NCBI RefSeq assembly: GCF_002240415.1
Contig: NZ_CP020028.1
Span: forward strand, 4,365,501 to 4,429,500
From: Paenibacillus kribbensis
GTDB lineage: Bacteria; Bacillota; Bacilli; Paenibacillales; Paenibacillaceae
Reading direction: 5' to 3'
Length of the DNA stretch: 64,000 bases
Shown: in pieces, positions 8,307 to 17,874 of the stretch
Layout of the letters: the number at the start of each line of letters is the position of its first letter
How positions within the stretch are numbered: the stretch's first letter is position 1
Notes under the pieces: model-generated
The model's database searches: none
Seen by the model: only the letters and a program-made list of their open reading frames with translations
Told to the model about the DNA's origin: nothing
Position numbers and translations under genes: made by a program

Positions 8307-8363
8307 TGCTATAATGGCAATGCTGTCTGAATAGCAGCCGGTCTACGTGGCCGACATTATAAT
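8307..8363 (+). promoter_or_regulatory. Candidate promoters of the queC leader
   Basis: An extended -10 (TG 8307-8308, TATAAT 8310-8315) and a second TATAAT (8358-8363) lie upstream of the preQ1 aptamer. The second would start the RNA about 20 bases before it. Neither has a good -35. Confidence 0.4.
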
Positions 8364-8390
8364 GAAGAAAATCCATGCATCATGCATGGG

Positions 8391-8423
8391 AGAGGTTCGC
8401 GAACTCCCTCTATAAAAAACTAA
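8391..8423 (+). promoter_or_regulatory. preQ1-I riboswitch aptamer
   Basis: AGAGGTTC at 8391-8398 opens stem P1, which closes with CCTCT at 8407-8411, and the A-rich tail ATAAAAAACTAA (8412-8423) is the diagnostic pseudoknot partner of class I preQ1 aptamers. It lies ahead of queC-queD-queE, the expected target. Binding of preQ1 should favour the downstream terminator at 8428-8477 and shut the pathway off. Confidence 0.93.
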
Positions 8424-8427
8424 CGAT

Positions 8428-8477
8428 GCTTTGTCCTCCGTATGAAAAATGAACTCGCGGGGCAAGGCCTGTTTTTT
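8428..8477 (+). terminator. Riboswitch-controlled intrinsic terminator
   Basis: GCTTTGTCC (8428-8436) pairs with GGGCAAGGC (8460-8468, two G-U pairs) and is followed by a run of six T (8472-8477). It lies between the preQ1 aptamer and queC, the place expected for the expression platform. Confidence 0.75.
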
Positions 8478-8563
8478 GTTGAAGTCAGTTCAAGAACTCT
8501 CCTTCTTCCAAGTGACAAGACGCTGTGTCTTACACCATTCCAAGAAGATCGAGAGGTTTTTTT

Positions 8564-9253
8564 ATGTTTGCAAACGAAAAAGCGGTCGTCGTATTCAGCG
8601 GCGGTCAAGACAGCACCACCTGTTTATTTTGGGCGAAAAAGCATTTTGCCGAAGTAGAAACCGTGACCTTCGACTACGGTCAACGTCACAAGCAGGAAAT
8701 CGAAGTAGCCGCCGGAATTGCCCGCAAGCTGGGTGTTCCGCAAACGGTGCTCGATATGAGCCTGCTCAATCAACTAGCCCCTAATGCCCTCACACGCACC
8801 GACATTGACATTACGCAAGAGGAAGGCGAACTGCCTAGTACATTCGTAGACGGTCGCAACCTGCTGTTCCTGAGCTTCGCGGCAGTGCTCGCCAAGCAAA
8901 AAGGAGCGCGCCACATCATTACTGGCGTTTGCGAGACGGATTTCAGCGGTTATCCTGATTGCCGGGATTCTTTTATCAAATCGCTGAACGTCACACTCAA
9001 CCTTTCGATGGACTATCCCTTTGTGATTCATACCCCGCTCATGTGGCTGAATAAGGCTGAAACCTGGAAAATGGCCGATGAGCTGGAAGCTTTTGAATTT
9101 GTAAGAACCCGTACACTAACGTGCTATAACGGCGTCATTGGCGATGGCTGTGGTGAATGCCCTGCCTGCAAGCTTCGCCGCGCCGGGCTGGAGCAGTATC
9201 TTGCGGTTCGCGGACACGGAGCTTCGTCCCAAGGAGCTGAAGGCCATGCGTGA
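8564..9253 (+). CDS. queC: 7-cyano-7-deazaguanine synthase
   Basis: The start is ATG 8564, with GAGAGG seven bases upstream; the upstream open codons lie over the leader. The 229-residue enzyme converts 7-carboxy-7-deazaguanine to preQ0 with ATP and ammonia. It carries the PP-loop [11 protein letters not shown] near residue 10 and a C-terminal zinc knuckle with [16 protein letters not shown] (CxnCxxC). It is the first gene of queC-queD-queE, overlapping queD by eight bases, and is under the preQ1 riboswitch. All residues expected of QueC appear present. Confidence 0.96.
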   Translation: MFANEKAVVVFSGGQDSTTCLFWAKKHFAEVETVTFDYGQRHKQEIEVAAGIARKLGVPQTVLDMSLLNQLAPNALTRTDIDITQEEGELPSTFVDGRNLLFLSFAAVLAKQKGARHIITGVCETDFSGYPDCRDSFIKSLNVTLNLSMDYPFVIHTPLMWLNKAETWKMADELEAFEFVRTRTLTCYNGVIGDGCGECPACKLRRAGLEQYLAVRGHGASSQGAEGHA

Positions 9254-9737
9254 GCCGGGGACCTTTCATATTGTCAACAAGCTCCAGCAGTTCGGGACAG
9301 ACATTCAACACGCTCAGCTGCGCTATCACCGCAAACGCGTACTGGTCAGCAAACAATTTACGTTTGATGCAGCACACCATTTGCACTGCTATGAAGGCAA
9401 ATGCAAAAATCTGCACGGACATACCTATATCGTCGTTTTTGGTATAAGCGGCATACCGGACGAGACGGGTCTAACGATGGATTTTGGAGACATTAAAACG
9501 ATCTGGAAAGAACGAATCGAGCCTTATCTGGATCATCGTTACCTGAATGAGACGTTGCCCCCGATGAATACCACTGCGGAAAATATGGTCGTCTGGATCT
9601 TTGAGCAAATGGAGTCCGCCCTGTCCTCGGATGCATACCGCTCCCGCGTGGAAGGTGGGCGTACCGAATTTGTGCGGCTGTTTGAGACACCTACCAGCTA
9701 CGCCGAATTCAGACGGGAGTGGATGCTGGATGAATAA
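9246..9737 (+). CDS. queD: 6-carboxytetrahydropterin synthase
   Basis: The start is ATG 9246, inside the last codons of queC, with AAGGAG ten bases upstream; a longer frame from 9138 is not needed. The 163-residue protein makes 6-carboxy-5,6,7,8-tetrahydropterin from 7,8-dihydroneopterin triphosphate. [22 protein letters not shown] supplies the zinc histidines and the catalytic cysteine region, and MDFGD and DHRYLNE are further QueD marks. It overlaps queE by eight bases, indicating translational coupling. Confidence 0.95.
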   Translation: MREPGTFHIVNKLQQFGTDIQHAQLRYHRKRVLVSKQFTFDAAHHLHCYEGKCKNLHGHTYIVVFGISGIPDETGLTMDFGDIKTIWKERIEPYLDHRYLNETLPPMNTTAENMVVWIFEQMESALSSDAYRSRVEGGRTEFVRLFETPTSYAEFRREWMLDE

Positions 9738-10611
9738 TAATACCGTGACAGCTCACCAAGCAACAACGTCCTCTCGTGTGCTCCAAACAGCTCCCATCCC
9801 CGTACTGGAGGTGTTTGGTCCCACCGTTCAGGGCGAGGGCATGGTCATTGGGCGCAAAACGATGTTTGTTCGTACCGCAGGCTGCGATTACCATTGCTCG
9901 TGGTGCGATTCCGCCTTTACCTGGGACGGCAGCGCCAAGGATCAAATCCGTCGTCTGAGTGCCGCAGACATCTGGCAGGAGCTGAAGGCCATCGGCGGTG
10001 AATGCTTTTCGCATGTGACCCTTTCCGGAGGCAATCCCGTCCTGCTGCCACAGCTTGGGGAGCTGGTCGCCCTGCTGCGCAGTCAAGGCATTGCCACCGC
10101 TGTCGAAACGCAAGGCTCCCGCTGGCAGGATTGGCTGTACGATATCGATGAGGTGACCTTATCCCCCAAGCCGCCCAGCTCCGGCATGACGACCAACTGG
10201 GATGTGCTGGATGATATCGTCGCCCGTCTGTCGAATCGGAAGAGGACTGATTGCAAGACGGTCGGAGAGTCCAGGTCTGCAACACACGTCTCAACCGCAG
10301 CATGCACAGAAGAAGCCGTTAATGAATCAGCGAGATTCTACCATGGAGCATGCAGCTTGAAGGTCGTCATATTCGATGATACAGATCTAGCATATGCACG
10401 CACCGTTCACCAGCGCTATCCGCATGTACCACTGTTCCTCCAGACCGGTAACCCAGATGTGAGCACCGAGAACACGGAACAGATTGCCGAATCCCTATTG
10501 CATCGTTATGAATGGCTTATCGACCGTGTCATGGACGATTCCCGACTAAATGACGTAAGAGTACTCCCGCAGCTCCACACCCTTGTATGGGGCAACAAAC
10601 GCGGCGTATAG
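9730..10611 (+). CDS. queE: 7-carboxy-7-deazaguanine synthase (radical SAM)
   Basis: The start is ATG 9730, overlapping the queD stop (ATGAATAA), with GGGAGTGG upstream. The 293-residue protein has the radical-SAM cluster motif C-x3-C-x2-C in CDYHCSWC near residue 51, right after TVQGEGMVIGRKTMFVR, the usual QueE N-terminus. An insertion of roughly 50 residues around 165-215 (KRTDCKTVGESRSATHVSTA and onward) makes it longer than the usual 210-250 residue QueE; this may be a Paenibacillus-specific loop. It rearranges 6-carboxytetrahydropterin to 7-carboxy-7-deazaguanine. Confidence 0.93.
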   Translation: MNNNTVTAHQATTSSRVLQTAPIPVLEVFGPTVQGEGMVIGRKTMFVRTAGCDYHCSWCDSAFTWDGSAKDQIRRLSAADIWQELKAIGGECFSHVTLSGGNPVLLPQLGELVALLRSQGIATAVETQGSRWQDWLYDIDEVTLSPKPPSSGMTTNWDVLDDIVARLSNRKRTDCKTVGESRSATHVSTAACTEEAVNESARFYHGACSLKVVIFDDTDLAYARTVHQRYPHVPLFLQTGNPDVSTENTEQIAESLLHRYEWLIDRVMDDSRLNDVRVLPQLHTLVWGNKRGV

Positions 10612-10695
10612 CACTTAAATGTAATATATTCCATATGGACCTATAGGTGATACACAGACACGCCAAATTCGTCGAAAGTTACAAATCAAGAGAAA

Positions 10696-10716
10696 CCCTC
10701 GTCCGTAAGGACGGGG
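10696..10716. terminator. GTAA-loop hairpin after queE
   Basis: CCC-T-CGTCC and GGACG-GGG pair around a GTAA loop. The sequence after it (CTTCTC) is only weakly T-rich, so it may or may not terminate queE. Confidence 0.45.
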
Positions 10717-10803
10717 CTTCTCAACAAGAACTCGCTCCTATATAAAGGGGCGAACACTATTCACTTCTACTCACTCACATATAAACGAGTAGGGACTTTA
10801 GGG

Positions 10804-10962
10804 TGGGGACGGCGGTCGGCAGCGGAGCGGAGGATTTGAAGCTGGAGAAGCGTTAGCGTTCGCCTTTGAAATGGGATTCTAACCTATATCTTTCACCTTA
10901 TCAGAAAGAATCCCATTTCAACAGCGATCGGAAGCTCAAATCCTTCGCGGAGCGACCTCCCC
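10804..10962. repeat. Long imperfect inverted repeat between queE and queF
   Basis: The core is a perfect 15-bp inverted repeat, TTGAAATGGGATTCT (10866-10880) and AGAATCCCATTTCAA (10907-10921), with a 26-base loop. Outside it the arms still match in blocks: GGATTTGA against TCAAATCC, GGTCG against CGACC, and GGGGA against TCCCC. The whole unit is about 160 bases, unusually G-rich on the left arm, and has no coding frame. It looks like a dispersed genomic repeat or a structured RNA. The rest of 10612-11018 holds no gene; a small hairpin CTACTC...GAGTAG lies just before it. Confidence 0.6.
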
Positions 10963-11018
10963 ATTCACCATAACTCCCATCTCGTTTACCCAACTAATCT
11001 TAAGGAGCCTAACCCAAC

Positions 11019-11516
11019 ATGACCGGAAGAAAACCTGAAGAAATGACCGACGTTACTCTGCTTGGCAATCAAGGCACACAATACACCTTTGCCTATGATC
11101 CCGCCATTCTCGAAAGCTTTGATAATAAACACCCGTACCGCGATTATTTTGTAAAATTCAATTGTCCGGAGTTTACCAGCCTGTGTCCGATTACAGGACA
11201 GCCTGATTTTGCAACTATCTACATCAGCTACATTCCCGATATTAAAATGGTAGAAAGTAAATCCCTCAAGCTGTACCTGTTCAGCTTCCGCAACCACGGC
11301 GATTTCCACGAGGACTGCGTCAACATCATCATGAATGACCTGATCAAGCTGATGGACCCGCGTTATATCGAAGTGTGGGGCAAGTTCACGCCGCGCGGCG
11401 GCATCTCCATTGATCCCTATACCAACTACGGCAAACCGGGAACCAAGTATGAGCAAATGGCCGAGCATCGCATGATGAATCATGATATGTACCCGGAAAC
11501 CGTAGATAACCGCTAG
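11019..11516 (+). CDS. queF: NADPH-dependent 7-cyano-7-deazaguanine reductase
   Basis: The 165-residue protein reduces preQ0 to preQ1. It has the nucleophilic cysteine in [12 protein letters not shown], the family signature [15 protein letters not shown], and the catalytic Asp/His region HGDFHEDC. It matches the short unimodular QueF. An AAGGAG lies about ten bases before the ATG. It is separated from queC-queD-queE by 407 bases containing the inverted repeat, so it may be expressed separately, although it completes the GTP-to-preQ1 route except for folE. Confidence 0.96.
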   Translation: MTGRKPEEMTDVTLLGNQGTQYTFAYDPAILESFDNKHPYRDYFVKFNCPEFTSLCPITGQPDFATIYISYIPDIKMVESKSLKLYLFSFRNHGDFHEDCVNIIMNDLIKLMDPRYIEVWGKFTPRGGISIDPYTNYGKPGTKYEQMAEHRMMNHDMYPETVDNR

Positions 11517-11644
11517 GTGATCCTCCCTGTGCACTTGCATACCAATAATGGAGGGCTGTCCAGTAGGTCATAAAATGACTCTGAGACAGCCCCAATGTCT
11601 TCAGTCTATTGAAATAATCTATATAGATACTACACTTGTGCCGT

Positions 11645-12478
11645 TTACACACTCAGATCAAATTTTGATTTTTTGTATTCATAAGGCGTTTTACCCATAA
11701 CTTCCTTAAAAGCTTTTCTAAAAGATTTCTCGTTGGGAAACCCGGCCTCGTAAGAAATTTCTGTAAGTGACTTATTGGTTGTTTCCAATAAATCGATTGC
11801 CTTTTCCAAACAAAGAATTTGCTTGTACTCCGTAAACGTCTGACCTGTATATTCATGAAACATTCTCGACAAATAGGCCTCCGAATAACCGCAGATTCGA
11901 GCTGTTTTCGACAAGCTAATATTTTCAGTATAATGCTCTTTAATAAAATCCATGATTGTCTTTATCTTTCGCTGCTTTTCACTAAATACCTCCGGTGGTA
12001 TGCCTGTTGCCTGGCTAAAATGATTAACGAGCAAATATTTAAGCTCAATAATTCGGCTTTGCTCTAAAATATAGTCATATTTGCCTTTAGAAATATGCAA
12101 GTTATATATATCCATAAACAACTCTCTTAATTTAGAAAGTATAGGTTCTTCAACGGGTTTCTCTTGCGTGTTTAATTGGATGATTACTTGTTCATTGGCA
12201 AAAAAAGTGTCTGGAAATTGCAATACAACGACTTGATTTTCCGTAATGCTCTGTGTGGAATGCGGCACATTGCTATTAATAAACAGTGCATCCTTCTCCA
12301 TCAAAATGGTTATTTTTCCTTCATGCCACACCTTGAGACTTCCACTTGTACAGTAGATTAATTCCATATTGCTGTGAAAATGCATGGGGATGACTCTTTC
12401 TGTATCTGTCGATTGAAACATAAAGAGGTTAATCATTTTTCTTCTGTCTATTTCAATATGCTCATATATTTTTTTCAT
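11645..12478 (-). CDS. AraC-family transcriptional regulator
   Basis: The start is ATG 12478, with GAGGTG five bases upstream. The 277-residue protein has an N-terminal cupin (MHFHSNMELIYCTSGSLKVW) that would bind a sugar, and a C-terminal double HTH of AraC type (FIKEHYTENISLSKTARICG, then YEAGFPNEKSFRKAFKEVMG). It lies downstream of, and on the same strand as, the PTS-GH3-GH32 genes but beyond their terminator. It is the probable activator of that operon. The half-sites TTTGACC upstream of the PTS gene are candidate binding sites, though no experiment is implied. Confidence 0.9.
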   Translation of the reverse strand: MKKIYEHIEIDRRKMINLFMFQSTDTERVIPMHFHSNMELIYCTSGSLKVWHEGKITILMEKDALFINSNVPHSTQSITENQVVVLQFPDTFFANEQVIIQLNTQEKPVEEPILSKLRELFMDIYNLHISKGKYDYILEQSRIIELKYLLVNHFSQATGIPPEVFSEKQRKIKTIMDFIKEHYTENISLSKTARICGYSEAYLSRMFHEYTGQTFTEYKQILCLEKAIDLLETTNKSLTEISYEAGFPNEKSFRKAFKEVMGKTPYEYKKSKFDLSV

Positions 12479-12602
12479 ACGACACCTCATCAACCAGCTA
12501 TGAGTAATCAACAGTATCTAATATTAAGCCACATACTCTAATACTCATACTATACCGATAGTAAAATGCCCAGACAAGCTGAAACCTATTCAGCAACCAA
12601 GA

Positions 12603-12646
12603 CAAAAAAGGCCGTTCTTCTCGCAAATGGAGTAATGAACAGCCTT
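12603..12646 (-). terminator. Terminator of the PTS-GH3-GH32 operon
   Basis: On the minus strand AAGGCTGTTC pairs with GAACGGCCTT (one G-U) and is followed by TTTTTTGTC. It separates the operon from the AraC gene. Confidence 0.85.
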
Positions 12647-12771
12647 TCCTTGCCTGCTTGCAGCACTTGCAGGTGAACGATTTGAATATATTTTTACCGA
12701 TTTATATCAAATTCAAACAGGAGCTTCCCCTTTTTAACCTTGGCCCTGGTCTTTACACCTGAACTCCGCTC

Positions 12772-14148
12772 TTATGCTTTACATTCATGCAGCTGATATA
12801 TCTTAATTTCTCCTTCATTGTCTCCTGCTTCAAGCAGCACGCTGCGTTGTTCCGTATCCTCCAGGAAATAACGCAGAGAAAACACTTCCTCGCCTTCATT
12901 CACAAAGATCTCCAGACTTGAGCTTTCAATGAATATTTGCATTCCTGCGAGTCTATTCGTTAATGTTGCTTTTCTGTACTCCTTCTGGTTCGTCAACCAG
13001 TTTGTTCTCCATACGGTTAGACTGTTTTCTTCCGAATTATAGTCAATTTGAACAGCGTTTCTTATTATCATTTTGAAGTTTTGTGTAAGCATCGAAAAAT
13101 GAACAATGAATTCCACTTGCAAAGAAGGCAGCAGCCACCCACCACTTCGAATGTTCCCCTTATAATGCGCGCCATCCAGTCTTAACAATTGTAATTCCGG
13201 CAATGGTTTCTGGTACAACACACCGTTAATCAGCACTATTTCTCTAGGGAGAGTCAATGCATGAATCCAGCCTTCCTGAATGGTCGGAACAGCCCTTTCT
13301 GTTTCTTCATTCATGGCGCTCATCCATCCGAACATAATGATTCTGTCATTCACCCTAAACGATTGTGGCGCATAAAAATCAAATCCTCGATCAAGCTCTT
13401 TAAAATCGGATAGGTTTCCACTGAATTTCCCTGTCTCCAATAATTTCCCAACAATATATCCCGATTGATTAGGATTTTTATAATATTCGCCTACCTCCGG
13501 TAAACCCTGAGGAGAGAAAACAAAAATATCATTTTCCGCAAAATTCAGTACATCCGGACATTCCCACATATATCCGAACTTATTGTCATGCTCAAAAAAT
13601 GAGCCTTGGCATTCCCAATTGGACAAATCTGTGGATTTGTAGATAAGCGTATCTCCAGTCATATCTTCTCTTTGGCCTCCAACGATCAGCCACCAATCCC
13701 CGTTATGGTCTCTCCATACTTTCGGGTCCCGGACATGCCTGGTATAACCTTTGGGATGTTCAAACAAAGGGCCGATTTTTTGAAAATGCTCGCCATCCTC
13801 CGAAACGGCTGCGCATTGATAGCTTTCTTTTACTCCATCATCCCTGACTACATTTCCTGTGTAAAACAGATACAGCTGTTCATTATGAACTATGGCCCCG
13901 CCGGAATAAATGCCATCCTTGTCATACCATTCCGAAGGCTCCAGCGCGACACTTTTTCTTTGCCAATGCACCAGATCACTGGAAACAACATGGCCCCAGC
14001 ATTTATGTTTATGTTCGGTTCCTTTTGGATTCCACTGATAGAACACATGGTATTGATGATTGAAAAAGGCAAGTCCATTAGGATCATTTAATAGCCCGTA
14101 AGGAGGAGTAATATGATATTTAAGATTATAACTGTCACTTTTATTCAT
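12772..14148 (-). CDS. GH32 beta-fructofuranosidase, sucrose-6-phosphate hydrolase-like
   Basis: The 458-residue protein has all three GH32 acidic motifs: LLNDPNGL with the nucleophile Asp near residue 22, VRDPKV with the transition-state Asp, and WECPDV with the acid/base Glu. There is no signal peptide, so it is cytoplasmic. Together with the IIBC upstream it would split a phosphorylated fructoside such as sucrose-6-phosphate. Its start overlaps the GH3 stop by eight bases (ATGAATAA), which indicates coupling. The exact substrate is not determined by sequence. Confidence 0.9.
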   Translation of the reverse strand: MNKSDSYNLKYHITPPYGLLNDPNGLAFFNHQYHVFYQWNPKGTEHKHKCWGHVVSSDLVHWQRKSVALEPSEWYDKDGIYSGGAIVHNEQLYLFYTGNVVRDDGVKESYQCAAVSEDGEHFQKIGPLFEHPKGYTRHVRDPKVWRDHNGDWWLIVGGQREDMTGDTLIYKSTDLSNWECQGSFFEHDNKFGYMWECPDVLNFAENDIFVFSPQGLPEVGEYYKNPNQSGYIVGKLLETGKFSGNLSDFKELDRGFDFYAPQSFRVNDRIIMFGWMSAMNEETERAVPTIQEGWIHALTLPREIVLINGVLYQKPLPELQLLRLDGAHYKGNIRSGGWLLPSLQVEFIVHFSMLTQNFKMIIRNAVQIDYNSEENSLTVWRTNWLTNQKEYRKATLTNRLAGMQIFIESSSLEIFVNEGEEVFSLRYFLEDTEQRSVLLEAGDNEGEIKIYQLHECKA

Positions 14149-16399
14149 GTTTATCCTCCGGTAAAAATATAAAACTAAAGCTCAGCAAAATTTCCTGTGA
14201 GCTTGAACCGATATAAACCTCAAATTCGCCGGGCTCACTCTTGTACTCCATTCCACGTCCATGAAATTTAAGCATGTCTTCATCAATAGAAAATTCTACA
14301 ATTTTAGTCTCGCCACTTTGTAAAAAAACCTTTTTAAAATCTTTTAACTCTTTAACTGGCCTTGCAACACTTGCAAATTTATCGCGAATATATAATTGGA
14401 TCGTTTCTTTCCCATCATAGGTTCCAGTGTTGGACACAGATATACGGATATCCACTGACTCATTTGTTTTCATTTTTTTTGGGCTGACTGCTAACAGACT
14501 GTATTCAAATGAGGTAAAGGATTTGCCATAACCAAACGGATACAACGGTTCATTCACTTCATCTATATATCGGGACGCAAAACGATAAGAACCATTTTCC
14601 TTTAGATTCGGTCTTCCTGTATTCAACTCATTGTAGTACACCGGAATTTGACCGACGCTGCGTGGAAAGGTCATCGCTAGTTTCCCCGACGGATTTACTT
14701 CTCCATACAATACATTGGCCAGCGCTTCTCCACCCATCGTTCCCGGATACCAGGCCTGAACAATGGCGTCAACTTTTTCAGCAACATCGGTAAGGATCAA
14801 AGGTCTTCCACTATATACGATCAGAACGATCTTTTTGCCCAATAAGCTTAATTCATGGAGCAGTTTCAATTGCGGCTCAGGAAGCGTCAGGTTCGTTCGC
14901 GATCCTCCTTCTCCGCTCTGATATATACTTTCTCCCAAGGCGAGGACAATAACATCCGCCTCGTTAGCATTCTGAATCGCTTGTTGCAGCAGGACTTCCT
15001 CATCGATTGTTTCAGCAGCCAGCTTGTCCGCATATTTGCCAAGGTTTTCCCTCGCATGAACGGGCATCATGTATGCCCCTCTGCAAACTGTGAGATGAGC
15101 GGAATCAACATGCTTTAACAGCCCTGTTTTCAAATTAACGGTATCCGTCTCCTCCCCCTTAATCGCCCACATGCCCAGGGTCGAGTTTTCTTCTGCATAG
15201 GGACCCATTAAAGCTACCTTCGTATCCTTTGACAACGGCAATAAAACATTTTCATTTTTCAGCAGAACAACGGATTCTTCTGCCAAGGACAGCGCCGCTT
15301 TTTTATGCTCATCTGACAAAATGCTGCTTGTTGAAAGCTTAACGATTTCCTGTAATCCGCGGAACGGGTCCTCAAACAGCCCCAAATCATTTTTCAGCTT
15401 TAAGACACGGTATACAGCTTCATTCAGAAGCTCCAGCATATGGTCGTTACCAGATATTACATTCTTCAATTGATTAGCGTATATTGCGGTCTTCATATCC
15501 ACATCCACACCCGCCAACAGTGCCAGCCTTGCGGCGGAAGCCTCATCTTCGGCATAACCATGCATGATTAACTCTTCTATAGCAGCGTAATCCGAGATCA
15601 ACACACCGTCAAAATTCATTTCTTGTCTTAGCACATCTCGGTTAAGCCATTCGTTTCCAGTCGCCGGGATACCATTCAAGGTATTAAAAGCCGTCATGAC
15701 GAGCTTTGCACCCGCTTCTATTGCAGCTTGATACCCGGGTAAATAATACTCTCGCAATGCATGCTCCGACATATCCACGGCATTGTATTCACGTCCGGCG
15801 ACAGGCGCTCCATAAGCGGCAAAATGCTTAACGCAAGCGGCAATTTTATTGGCTGGCACGGCTGTACTCTCCAAATTCCTTCCCTGGATTCCCAGAACCA
15901 CGCTTTGCGCATATTTCTTCGCCAGCAATGTATCCTCTCCAGGGGATTCCATTACCCGACCCCAGCGGGGATCTCTAACGATATCTACCATAGGGGAAAA
16001 GGTCACGTGAACACCTTCCTCGTAGCATTCCCGAGCAGCAACCGACGCCGCATGTTCTATCCCCTCATAGTTCCAACTGCAAGCTTGTGCAATTGGAATC
16101 GGGAAGATGGTTCGATACCCGTAGATAATATCTGCCATAAACAGCAGTGGAATTTTATGAACCGATTTTTCCAAATAATCTGTTTGCAACCGAATAATTT
16201 TTTCCGGATTGGTAATGTTCAATATAGATCCGGTGTTATAAACATTGTAACTGGAGCTTAACCCTAATTTTTTGAGAGGACCCGTCACAACCGTATCCAT
16301 ATCGCCTTCAAAAAAATCACCGGTCAGTTGGATGAGCTGGCCAATCTTCTCTTCTATTGAAAGGCTATTCAATTTATCAAGCAGTGTTTTGTTGTCCAT
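14141..16399 (-). CDS. GH3 beta-glycosidase, BglX-like, cytoplasmic
   Basis: The start is ATG 16399, with GGAGAG upstream. The 752-residue protein has the GH3 N-terminal TIM barrel (nucleophile Asp in GVLISDYAAIEEL), the alpha/beta sandwich with ALGESIYQSGEGGSRT, and a C-terminal fibronectin-III-like domain. BglX is usually exported, but no signal peptide is present here, so the enzyme works inside. Its place between a sucrose-type PTS and a GH32 gene is unexpected: a beta-glycosidase is not needed for sucrose. It may act on a beta-linked oligosaccharide released or co-imported with a fructoside. Confidence 0.9.
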   Translation of the reverse strand: MDNKTLLDKLNSLSIEEKIGQLIQLTGDFFEGDMDTVVTGPLKKLGLSSSYNVYNTGSILNITNPEKIIRLQTDYLEKSVHKIPLLFMADIIYGYRTIFPIPIAQACSWNYEGIEHAASVAARECYEEGVHVTFSPMVDIVRDPRWGRVMESPGEDTLLAKKYAQSVVLGIQGRNLESTAVPANKIAACVKHFAAYGAPVAGREYNAVDMSEHALREYYLPGYQAAIEAGAKLVMTAFNTLNGIPATGNEWLNRDVLRQEMNFDGVLISDYAAIEELIMHGYAEDEASAARLALLAGVDVDMKTAIYANQLKNVISGNDHMLELLNEAVYRVLKLKNDLGLFEDPFRGLQEIVKLSTSSILSDEHKKAALSLAEESVVLLKNENVLLPLSKDTKVALMGPYAEENSTLGMWAIKGEETDTVNLKTGLLKHVDSAHLTVCRGAYMMPVHARENLGKYADKLAAETIDEEVLLQQAIQNANEADVIVLALGESIYQSGEGGSRTNLTLPEPQLKLLHELSLLGKKIVLIVYSGRPLILTDVAEKVDAIVQAWYPGTMGGEALANVLYGEVNPSGKLAMTFPRSVGQIPVYYNELNTGRPNLKENGSYRFASRYIDEVNEPLYPFGYGKSFTSFEYSLLAVSPKKMKTNESVDIRISVSNTGTYDGKETIQLYIRDKFASVARPVKELKDFKKVFLQSGETKIVEFSIDEDMLKFHGRGMEYKSEPGEFEVYIGSSSQEILLSFSFIFLPEDKHE

Positions 16400-16417
16400 G
16401 ATTCTCTCCACCAAATT

Positions 16418-17824
16418 TTATTTGTTCTCTATTTTTTCTTTAAACCCAAAGATCCACGTCAATGCAAATGCTACACCAAAACCGATTAAACAAACTAAAA
16501 TATACAGAAAAATCTGATTATTCAGATACAATAACAATCCAGGGATGGCTGTAATCGACATGCCCGTTGCTTGAACATTAAAGATACGTGCGAAAAATCC
16601 GCCGACCGCTCCCCCAATCAAGCCCATCATGAATGGCTTGCCATAGCGAATATTCACCCCAAAAATGGCCGGTTCTGTAATGCCCAACAATGCAGACAAG
16701 GCAGAAGGGTAGGCAATAGATTTGGTTTTTAATCTTCTCGATTTTAGGCCGACGGCCAACGCCGCACCCGCTTGTGCACAAATCGACGCCGAGCTGATCG
16801 GGTTGACCATATTCCAGCCGCTATCCACCAGCATCTGTATTTCTATCAGGTTCAAAGCATGGTGCAGTCCGGTAACGACAATAATCTGGTTAATACCACC
16901 ATAAATAAACCCGCCAATGCCAAAAGGCAATTTCAAAATAGCTGTAACTGCCGCTAATATTAAAACTTCCACTTCATGGAAGATGGGACCAATCACGAAC
17001 AAGCCCAGTACCAGTGTGAGCAACAATGTCAGAAACGGTGTTAGAATCAAGTCTAGTGCTTCGGGAACGGATTTTCTGATTCTCTTCTCTAGCATCGCTC
17101 CAACGATCCCTATAATGAATGCCGGGAGAACCGAGCCCTGATAGCCTGCAATTTTAATGAATCCCAAAAATACAAGGGGTTCCTTGACATGTTGAGCGAC
17201 ATCCCAGGATGTAGGCAAAGAAGGACTTACCAGCATTAATCCGAGCAATATCCCCAAGATAGGCGACCCGCCGAACACCCTGAACGCTGACCAGCACACC
17301 AGCACGGGTAAAAAGGCAAATGCGGTATCGGTCAGTATTTGCGTAAATAATATAAAATTCGCAGAAATCTGATCCGGTGTAAGCCCAAATAGCTGAAGCA
17401 ATGCAGGCTGAGTTACCAAGCCCCTAACTCCCATGAACAATCCTGTAGCTACCAATGCAGGTATAATGGGAACGAATACATCCCCGAAAACCCGGATCAT
17501 TCTTTTGAAAAAGTTGTCATCTTGCGTTGAAGCCTTCTCTTTCAGCTCTGCCTTGGATGTAGCAGATACGTTCTGGCCGACCATCGCTTCGTATACTTTA
17601 TTTACGGTACCGGTTCCAAAAATAATTTGATATTGCCCGGATGTAAAGAATACCCCCTTGGCCTTATCAATATTCTCAATAAATTCATCATCAATAATGT
17701 CTCTGTCTTTTACAATTAGTCTCAGCCGTGTGGCACAATGTGCCATAGAAATAATATTGTCTTCTCCGCCAAGCCCTTTAATTACATCCTGGGCTATTTT
17801 AACGTATTCTTTTTCAAGACTCAT
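16418..17824 (-). CDS. PTS system IIBC component, sucrose type
   Basis: The 468-residue protein has an EIIB domain at the N-terminus, with the phosphorylatable cysteine in AHCATRLRL near residue 30. An EIIC domain of about ten membrane segments follows, with the glucose-superfamily signature GITEPAIFGVN. No EIIA domain is fused, so EIIA must come from another PTS protein. It imports and phosphorylates a disaccharide, probably sucrose or a relative. It is the first gene of the operon, 18 bases ahead of GH3. A cre-like site and a palindrome precede it. Confidence 0.92.
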   Translation of the reverse strand: MSLEKEYVKIAQDVIKGLGGEDNIISMAHCATRLRLIVKDRDIIDDEFIENIDKAKGVFFTSGQYQIIFGTGTVNKVYEAMVGQNVSATSKAELKEKASTQDDNFFKRMIRVFGDVFVPIIPALVATGLFMGVRGLVTQPALLQLFGLTPDQISANFILFTQILTDTAFAFLPVLVCWSAFRVFGGSPILGILLGLMLVSPSLPTSWDVAQHVKEPLVFLGFIKIAGYQGSVLPAFIIGIVGAMLEKRIRKSVPEALDLILTPFLTLLLTLVLGLFVIGPIFHEVEVLILAAVTAILKLPFGIGGFIYGGINQIIVVTGLHHALNLIEIQMLVDSGWNMVNPISSASICAQAGAALAVGLKSRRLKTKSIAYPSALSALLGITEPAIFGVNIRYGKPFMMGLIGGAVGGFFARIFNVQATGMSITAIPGLLLYLNNQIFLYILVCLIGFGVAFALTWIFGFKEKIENK

Positions 17825-17874
17825 CAGTCTCTTCCTTTCCTCTGTTCCTCTTAGTTAGTCTGAACATTTAAAAC

